A stretch of 28,193 nt of DNA, taken from positions 1-28,193 of the forward strand of contig QKYT01000547.1 of the NCBI GenBank assembly GCA_003550305.1, read 5' to 3'. Below are positions 21,031-28,193 of the stretch, one piece after another. This DNA comes from Glomus cerebriforme (Eukaryota > Glomeromycota > Glomeromycetes > Glomerales > Glomeraceae). The notes below the pieces were generated by a model, which was not told where the DNA came from, searched no databases, and was given only the letters and a program-made list of their open reading frames with translations. A program made the position numbers and the translations under genes. Positions within the stretch are counted from its first letter, which is position 1. The number at the start of each line of letters is the position of its first letter.

Positions 21031-24000
21031 ATGAAACCTATATTTAAAGAAGAAATTAATTCAAAACAAGCTTTATTACATCCAAATTCTTTAATCAATC
21101 TTCAATCTCCATCACACTCATCTAATAATGTTTTATGTATTTCATTAAATAATTCTTTTCAAAAATTATATTTATCTTGTGATTTTAATGATGAATTAGA
21201 TAAAAATGTTATTGCTTTACCAAAGTGGTTATCATTAACTTTTAAACATGACAATGAAGACTTGGAGAATATTAATAATGTTCAATTTGTAGATACATCA
21301 AGTAATTATTGTCGATTATCAAACAAAAGTTATCTAACTTATCCTAACATTTTGATCTTCTTCATAGGTGATATACCGATTGCAAAGAAAATTTCTTTGA
21401 TAAAAATATACGGTGATGTTTGGATACCTTCAAGTAAATCATTATATTCTTCATATATACAATCATCAGAAAGAGCAAAATTATGTAAACTGGATTGGCA
21501 TGAATCAATTTCAAACCATTTTGATGGTCAATTGGTAATATTTGTTTTTTTTTTTTAATATATATATATATATTCTTATCAATTTATAATTTATTTTAAT
21601 TTTTTTATTATAGGTATCTGAGAATTCATTATTATCTGATGTTATTATGGATCAAATTTGTATATTTCGCGTAGAGAAAATACAGTTATCAAATGATGAC
21701 AATTCTGAATTTACATTCACACCTCTTCATGCACTTCATTCGCAGAATTCATCATTGATTGCTAAGATAGATCAATATGAATCAAAACTTGACATTTCAA
21801 CATTATTCATTCCGCGTAAAGTATCACCAATCATAGGATTTACCAATGAATTTGATTCTCTTTATCAAGTTATAAGTATGATAATATACTTCTTTTTACT
21901 TGTAACTTTTTTTTTAACATAAAATTTTTTTTTTAATGATAATGACTTTTTTCCCAAGGTGATTCATTTTCGAATACAGAGATCCATAGAAAATTTGGAA
22001 TACCGGAAACAAGAACAGCATTAATTATAGGTCCACATGGAAGCGGTAAAAAATCATTAATACAGTAAGATCAAAATTTTTTGTTTGAAAAAATTTGGCT
22101 GAAATATGATTTGGCATTGGGAATTGTTTTTTTTTTCAATATTTTTTTAAAGGATTCTTTACCGTAACAATAGACATGTTTGTAATAAATTATCAACGAC
22201 TTTATTCATGATATCATTAACGACGATGATAATAAAACATGATATGTTCGAAAATATTGAAGATAATGATGAGAAGAATCCGTTAAGAATTATGTTTACA
22301 AAAGCTATGTTATCTATACCTTCAGTTATCGTAATAAAAGATCTTGATGTTTTGGCTGTTAACGGTAAGAACTATTTGCACCATTTATCAAATGTTATGG
22401 TAACTTAAATAATTATCAACTTGTTTAAGAATATATTTGTCTTATAGACGAGAATTATTTTGAAGGTGAATGGAAAATAAAAGTTACTAATATGTTGATA
22501 AGAGAAATCCAAGATATTTACAATGCTGAACAGGTATGAATATAACAACTTTTGAGAAACTTGAGAAAAGCAAAAAAATATATTTTATTTTTTTCTTTTG
22601 AATATAATGTAGGTATTCGTAATTGGTCTTACTTGTGATAAGTCCAAATTACCAAGGGAATTACATAAATTAGAAATATTTCAACATAATTTAGTTTTGT
22701 CAATACCATCAAGGTAGATAACTATTTGAAATACAAGATCATTTATTTGTAAAAATTAATATTTAAAATTTTTTTCTTGTTGAAATAGGGAACAGCGTGA
22801 AGAAATATTAAGCTCACATTTGTCAAAATTAAACTTATCTCATTCTATTGATGAAGCGATGAATAATTCAGTGATGAATGATTACATTACAAAACTTGGT
22901 TTGGTATGATTTGTTGTATATATGTTCCATAAAAATTTGCACTAAAAGAATTTGTCTTTCTTGAAATGTTTTAGATAACTTCAGGTTATGTACCAAGAGA
23001 TTTAGAGAAACTATGCAGGCTGGCAGTATTACGGACACTAAATAATATAGAGAATAATAAGAAATTTGGTACTGAGGATGATGTGGATAATTTAATTAAA
23101 GAATTGGCAAGATTGAAGATTATTGAGAATAATGGGAATGTATTAGTTAATGATAACAATAATATCAGGCATGTATTTAAATCAAATTTTATGATCACCA
23201 TTTTTTTTTTTTTTGAATTGTGTAGATTGTATAAATTAATAGTAAATTATAATTCTTTTAGGCCATCTTTGGTTATTTCATGGAATGATTTTGAATATAC
23301 TATGTCTATTATACATCCATCACAAAAGATTGAATTTGAATCAATTTTACCACAACGAAAATGGAATGATATAGGCGGGTAGGTTATGGTAATTTTCCTT
23401 TTTGTTTGTAACTTGAATTTTATATTTAATTGAATTAAATTTTATGTAGTTATGAATTAATAAAAAAGAAAATAAAGCAAGTTGTAGAATGGCCTATTAT
23501 TAAACATGAAACTTATAAAAGATTAGGTGTTGATCCACCATCAGGAATATTACTTTATGGTCCATCAGGTAAGTATAAAATTTACCATTAATTAGAAGTT
23601 TTTTCTTTTATAATTAATATATTATACATATAGGATGTGGAAAAACTTTAATAGTACAAGCATTAGCTACTGAATCTAATATGAATGTTATTTGTATTGA
23701 TGGGTAAAGTTATTTAATTTGTTTATATAATCGAATTATAAAAAATTAAAGAATAATTGTTATTTTTTTTTTTTTTTACAAGACCAAAGATTTATTCAAA
23801 GTATTTAGGTGATACAGAAAAAATTATAAGAGATTTATTTAAAAGAGCAAGACAAATTATACCATGTATTATATTTATTGATGAATTAGATTTTATAGCT
23901 TCAAGAAGAGGTAATTATAATATTATTATATATTAGAATGAAAAATATTTTAATTTGTTTTAAAGGAGAAATGGTTATTTTTAGAATGGAATTATAGTAA

Positions 24001-24599
24001 TACAAGTGGAATTAATGAAAGAGTATTAAGTACTTTATTAAATGAAATGGATGGTATACAAGAATTGAAACAAGTTTTTATTATTGGATGTACTAATAGA
24101 CCTGATCAAATTGATGATGCATTACTTAGACCAGGTAATAATAATAATTTTTGTAATTTTTTAATTTAATAACTTATTTAATCATTTTTATAGGACGATT
24201 TGATCAATTAATTTATATTGGATTACCTAATGAATTAGAAAGATTAAATATACTTCAAATTATATCAAAAAAAGTTTTATTTAATAATGATATAAATTTA
24301 AGTGATTTATCAAAAAATACTAATTTATTTACTGGAGCTGATTTAGAAAATTTAATAAGGTAAATTATTAAAAAATATTTTTTTTAAAAAAAATTTATTA
24401 TAAAAAAATTTTTAATTTTTAATTTTTAATTTTTTTTTAAAGAGAATCTGGATTATTTGCATTAAGGGAAAATATATTAAATACAAAAATTTATAATAGA
24501 CATATTAAATTAATATTAAAAAATATTAATAAAACTAAAAATTTAAATAGTAATTTATTAATTTATAAAAATTTTCAACAAAAAACTAATAAAAAATAA
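21031..24599 (+). CDS. Type II AAA+ ATPase, AFG2/SPATA5-like, degenerate D1
   Basis: AFG2-like ATPases remodel pre-60S ribosomal particles and related complexes. Fifteen exons: 21031-21534, 21614-21875, 21959-22064, 22153-22364, 22448-22533, 22613-22713, 22789-22903, 22975-23168, 23262-23378, 23450-23568, 23634-23703, 23783-23910, 23985-24134, 24194-24359, 24443-24599, giving 828 residues. An N-domain (1-255) precedes D1, whose Walker A reads GPHGSGKKS (280-288) and Walker B VIVIKDLD, with Lys353 in place of the usual Asp. D2 is intact: [16 protein letters not shown] (603-610), IIFIDELD with Asp662 and Glu663, [10 protein letters not shown] and ALLRPGRFDQ with the arginine finger. The end has [20 protein letters not shown] and a IYKNFQ tail, like AFG2B/SPATA5L1. 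Pex6 also pairs a weak D1 with an active D2 and is the main alternative, but [15 protein letters not shown] favours AFG2. One intron (23169-23261) is GC-AG and stop-free. Confidence 0.8.
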
Positions 24600-25018
24600 T
24601 TTATTATTACAATTAATAATAATAAATATAATAATAAAAAAAAATAATTAAATAATATATATATATATATTATATATTACAGGTTATAATACTTTTTTAT
24701 ATTTTTCTTTTATATAAAAAAAAGATTTATTTTTTATTATAATATACAATAATAATATAGTTAAAGTTTATTATAATAAACTTTTAATTCTAATATTATA
24801 ATAAGATTTTATTAAGAGTTTATTATATTAAAAGAAATTTATTATAAATACTTAAATTAAAAATAAAAAAAAGTTTATTATATTATAATTTTATTATAAT
24901 AAAGTTTATTATAATAAACTTTAATAAAAAACTCTTTTTGCCAATTATCTTAACCAAAAATTTTAAATAAAAATATGTTATATATTATTGAAAAATATAA
25001 TAATTTTATTATGAAATA
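24600..25018. repeat. AT-rich 3' region with two identical 22-bp palindromes
   Basis: The palindrome made of arm AAAGTTTATTA and its exact reverse complement occurs at 24763-24784 and again, identical, at 24901-24922. Diverged copies (AGAGTTTATTATATTA near 24815, AAGTTTATTATATTATAA near 24869) lie between them. There are also short TA runs at 24655-24675. No gene is present. The block lies just after the AAA gene stop codon and just before a MITE. Confidence 0.65.
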
Positions 25019-25200
25019 CAGTCGTCCCCCTCTATAGGCACCTCTTGTTTAGTCATACATCTCCTTATAAATACATTTATGCTTGGCCCAAGTTACTAAT
25101 AATATTATTAAAAAAACCTCCTCTGTAGTCACATCATATAGGTTTTTATAACACCTTTTTTTTCAGTTCTGAAAAATATGATTATATAGGGAGATGACTG
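25019..25200. mobile_element. MITE, 182 bp, TA target site, pogo-like ends
   Basis: Terminal inverted repeats match at about 17 of 20 positions: CAGTCGTCCCCCTCTATAG at the left and CAGTCATCTCCCTATATAG as the reverse complement of the right end. TA lies directly outside both ends (25017-25018 and 25201-25202). There is no coding capacity, so it would need a transposase from elsewhere. The CAGT start and TA target fit the pogo/Tigger branch of Tc1/mariner. The inside (TAGTCACATCATATAGG and similar words) resembles the older element at 2407-2610. Confidence 0.75.
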
Positions 25201-25202
25201 TA

Positions 25203-26110
25203 AATAAAAAAACTTGTATTTATTTTTTATTTTTTACTCTTTAAATACTTAATATATATAAGTATTATAATTATTTTATATCTAACAAAACTAAAAAGAT
25301 ATTTAAAAGTTACTTAAAATCTCTGTATTATTAAAATAGATATATAAAGTATTTGATAAATAAGAAATGTATAGATTCTAAGAATTTTTTTAAATTTTTT
25401 TCATATTATTCTTGGTTGTCTTAAAAAAATGTAAACTTAATAAAATATCCTAACAACCTGCATTTTTGCAAATTTTACAAACATAATATCTTTTTTATTT
25501 TTTTTTTTAGAATATAACTATGGATATTTAAAAAGTCAAGTTAGATTCTATTTGAGTTTATCTTTTTCGAAATACAAATATTTATTTTTCTTTGTTTAAT
25601 TTTATTTTTATTATCTTATTATATAATTCTTCACCTGACTCTTCACTTATAATTTTACTATTATCAATATTACTACATAATATTCACCATTCTTATTATT
25701 AAGAAAAATAATAAAAAAAATCAGATTATCAGTAATTTGTACAATATATTTACATTAAATAAAAAATTTTTTATGCATAAAATTATTAATTTTTATATAA
25801 AAAATTGCACAAAATTGTATATATTGTATATTATATTATTTTTTCATGTATATATATATACATACTAGATTTAAAAAATTATATATATAAAAAAAATATG
25901 CACATGTATATATTGTATACATGAATTTTATATACTAACTGAAAGGATTTTCAAATATAAATAAAATACATATAAAAAACACATCTCAATATTATTTCAA
26001 AAATACTAATAAATTTATAAATAATCATCCAAACCTTATAAATATTTAAATGAAAATAATTTCTGATCATTAAACAACTTTACTTAAACTGCAGTAGTTA
26101 ATTTAATTTG
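25203..26110. repeat. AT-rich spacer with two ATGTATA hairpins
   Basis: No gene is visible. A perfect 18-bp palindrome, ATGTATATATATATACAT, lies at 25846-25863, and a related hairpin with arms CATGTATA and TATACATG lies at 25903-25923. The rest is low-complexity A/T sequence with no sign of coding. Confidence 0.45.
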
Positions 26111-26335
26111 ACAAAATGCTAAAATTATGCTTTGAAATTACTAAATATCAGCAAAATTTTTAAGGCGCAAAACTATGTAGTTTTGCAGTATAAAAATTTG
26201 TGCAGATCTCCAAGAGTCAAAAAATCTGCGAAAAAATTTAAAATAAAATCTGCAAAAATTTCTGAAGAAAATTTAGATAAATTTGCGAAATATTTCAGTA
26301 ATACATTTTATACATATCACTTTTTAGTTATATAA
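26111..26335 (+). repeat. Likely dispersed repeat with hairpin and Lys-rich ORF
   Basis: The sequence has a 20-bp hairpin at 26167-26186 with 9-bp arms GCAAAACTA and TAGTTTTGC, then a short frame (26132-26335, 67 codons) reading RSPRVKKSAKKFKIKSAKIS followed by EENLDKFAKYF. GC content is a little above the surroundings and the word CTGCGAAAAA/CTGCAAAAAT repeats. The look is that of a dispersed, transposon-derived repeat whose ORF may be chance; a genuine small basic protein cannot be excluded. Function unknown. Confidence 0.35.
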
Positions 26336-26702
26336 TGTAATTTATGTTTTATTAATTTTATTATCGCCATTTCAAAATGGTACGATCTACAATTACATGA
26401 TGATATGTTACAAATCACGCGAATTTTACAATTTTTCACGAACTCTTTTTAAATTTATAATAAATATTGCAAATTCTTTTTACAGTTATAGACTACAGAT
26501 CTTATAACTATTATATTTTGAGTTTTATATGTCTAAAATAGTTTCTTTCCCTCAAATTCTCAAAAATACTACCCTTAATAAAATGAATTCTTGTGAATTT
26601 TTAGAATTATTCTTAGCAAACTCTTTTTTATTGTAAATATAAAGTTTTTTAGCTATTAAAGGTTAAGTCTGTAAATAATCTAAAGCATTTTTAGATAAAG
26701 AA
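26336..26702. other. AT-rich spacer before DDE_3 transposase remnant
   Basis: No frame or RNA gene is seen. The left end of the neighbouring transposon should lie here, but I could not find an inverted repeat matching the sequence downstream of 27789, so the element's ends remain undefined. Confidence 0.4.
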
Positions 26703-27789
26703 ATGGTAAAAAGTCTAAGTGAAGATCTGAGATGGCGTATTATCTATTGTCAAGCTGAGGGTTTCACGCAAAAAGAAATTGCTAAAAGAATGTATATTAG
26801 CGAGATAACTGTTGTAGAATCTTTAAAAAATGGGGATGTGTAAAAGATCTATTTGTTAGTAGAATAGGAAGGAGAAAAATATTTTTAAGACAAGACATGT
26901 TGGTAAAAATTTTTCTTATGGATAACTATTGTTTATTAGAATCTAACAAAATTTATAATTTATAGGTATTAGAAAGTTTGGTTAATGATAAAGTAGATTG
27001 GTATCTTGATGAATTGGTACATGAAATAGAGTAGAGAATAGAAAAGTTAGTTTCTATACCAATATTATGACGTTCACTTAAATTTTGTAGTATAACTAGA
27101 AAAAAAGTACAGAAAGCAACTAAAAAAAGAAGTGATATATTGTGTAGTGTTTATTTATATAATATTGGAATAAATTATAATGCTGAACAATTAATTTTTA
27201 TTGATGAATCTGCAAAGGATGAAAGAACACTTACTAGATTATATGGTTACTCTTCTATCAATACTAGAGCAAAAAAAAGTGTTGTTTTCATCAAAGGAAA
27301 ATGGTATACTATTTTACCAGTATTATCCTTAGAAGGTTTTATTGCTATAGATATTATGGAAGGGAGTTGTGATAAAGAAAAATTTCAAACTTTTGTTTTA
27401 ACACAATTGGTAAGTATCTTATTTTATATGATTATTAAATATTATTTAAAGTTTTTTTATTAATGATATTTTCTTAAATTAAGTTATCTCAAATGAATCC
27501 ATACTCAGCTAAGCATAGTGTATTAGTTATGGATAATGCATATATACATCACAATAATGATTTAGTTGTAGCAGTAGAAGAAATTAGTGGTAGGATATTT
27601 TATTTACCACACTATTCACCAGATTTAAATCCTATTGAGAAGCTTTTTCAGTATTAAAATCTTGGCTAAAAAGATACTGAGATTTTGCAGATTTATTTAA
27701 TCCAATATATTTAATTTTTAGTTGCATTAGCTCAAACTACACCAGAAATAGCAAAAAAATATTTTGAGAAATCAGTTTATGGTGAATAA
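26703..27789 (+). pseudogene. IS630/Tc1-type DDE_3 transposase, intron-bearing, broken
   Basis: The ancestral protein was a DD34E transposase of the eukaryotic IS630-like group that is common in fungi. The N-terminus has a helix-turn-helix (LRWRIIYCQAEGFTQKEIAK); then KKWGCVKDLFVSRIGRRKIF, KVDWYLDELVHEIE, LIFIDESAKDERT with the first catalytic Asp, YGYSSINTRAKKSVVFIKGK, MDNAYIHHNN with the second Asp, and YSPDLNPIEK with the catalytic Glu, 34 residues on. Two introns with good splice sites fit (26903-26965, 27410-27483). Defects: a frame change in an A run near 26824, TAG at 27032-27034, TGA at 27068-27070, another frame change near 27640 and a stop at about 27680. The end reads VALAQTTPEIAKKYFEKSVY and TAA at 27787-27789. 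It is dead in this copy. Confidence 0.88.
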
Positions 27790-28140
27790 TCAAAATAAAG
27801 AATATATATTGTTATCTTGGTAAATGCAAAAGACTGAAACTTTATACATGATCCAAGTTAACAAGAGTTTATCCCAGCTTTATGATTAACTTTTATAATT
27901 CTGAAGGCCAAAATTAAAAATACTTTCAAAATAATTTTACAGTAATAGAATATAGTTTTTATTAAGAAAAATTTGTGGGTGTATCAATTAGATTTTAGAA
28001 TTAATCTCTTTATTCGCAGAGATAACTCTAAATAACTTGAGTTATTATCCTTGTTTGTGATAATAGACTAAAGTCCTAACTTACATCCAAAATTCCTTCT
28101 TTTTATAAGAATATTTCATTATACAAATAATAATAAAATA
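27790..28140. other. 3' flank of DDE_3 element, no gene
   Basis: The stretch has no reading frame over 30 codons. A small hairpin (ATAACTC at 28021-28027 with GAGTTAT at 28038-28044) is the only structure. The right end of the transposon should lie here but cannot be fixed from this copy. Confidence 0.35.
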
Positions 28141-28193
28141 AATATAATAAACATAATAAATATAATAAACATAATAAATATAACAAATATAAT
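28141..28193. repeat. 18-bp tandem repeat, about 3 copies, cut by window end
   Basis: The unit AATATAATAAACATAATA occurs twice exactly (28141-28158 and 28159-28176) and a third, altered copy runs to the window end. It is a minisatellite-like A/T repeat that probably continues outside the window. Confidence 0.75.

Noticed and set aside
22986..23201. Minus-strand 71-codon frame
   Set aside because: It is antisense to AAA exon 8 and made of reversed Asn/Lys-rich codons.
21031..24599. Assignment of the AAA gene as PEX6 or CDC48
   Set aside because: PEX6 also pairs a weak D1 with an active D2, but the D2 text ([33 protein letters not shown] and the C-terminal tail) is closer to AFG2/SPATA5; CDC48 would have two well-kept domains.
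1..28193. tRNA, rRNA or viral genes
   Set aside because: No tRNA cloverleaf boxes, rRNA core sequences or viral polymerase or capsid motifs were seen on either strand.

Overview
The window looks like nuclear DNA of a filamentous early-diverging fungus, most likely an arbuscular mycorrhizal fungus of the Glomeromycotina (Rhizophagus-like). The basis is very AT-rich sequence, many 60-100 nt introns ending in TAG or AAG, introns inside conserved eukaryotic housekeeping genes, an F-box/LRR-type gene, and decaying Tc1/mariner and IS630/DDE_3 transposons of the kind that litter these genomes. The genus is inferred from general character, not from a database match.

Layout. 1-2970 is gene-poor: minus-strand coding remnants (200-956, 1261-1443), a diverged tandem repeat (1057-1242) and a small MITE-like element (about 2407-2610). 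2971-4283 is a complete Tc1-like element with matching terminal repeats and flanking TA, but a dead transposase. 4518-24599 is a compact block of seven host genes: a TM9SF3-type nonaspanin (+), a Vps24/CHMP3 ESCRT-III subunit (-), a Ulp/SENP-type C48 cysteine protease (+), an Lpl1/DUF676-type lipase (+), a DHA2-type MFS transporter (-), a single-exon F-box protein (+), an NRAMP metal transporter (-) and an AFG2/SPATA5-like double AAA+ ATPase (+); that is eight genes counting the F-box gene. 24600-28193 is again repeat-rich: two identical palindromes, a MITE with TA target duplication (25019-25200), a hairpin-bearing repeat (26111-26335), and a broken intron-containing DDE_3 transposase (26703-27789).

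Exon models were built by hand from reading-frame continuity, splice sites and family conservation. Their lengths are coherent: 587 residues for TM9SF3, 212 for Vps24, 357 for the protease, 444 for the lipase, 594 for the MFS carrier, 567 for the F-box protein, 462 for NRAMP and 828 for the AAA protein. All introns modelled are GT-AG except one candidate GC-AG intron in the AAA gene.

The genes are not an operon or an obvious pathway cluster. Several act on endomembranes (TM9SF3 in Golgi/endosome, Vps24 at endosomes, NRAMP and the MFS carrier in plasma or vacuolar membrane, the lipase on lipid droplets), but this is what random housekeeping neighbours could look like. Orientation mostly alternates, giving three short divergent promoters (Vps24/protease, MFS/F-box, NRAMP/AAA) and three tail-to-tail ends, one only 46 bp apart. 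I found no clearly new biological system. The observations most worth a second look are the degenerate first AAA domain, the stop-free in-frame GC-AG intron, the microexons, the paired palindromes, and the MITE family.
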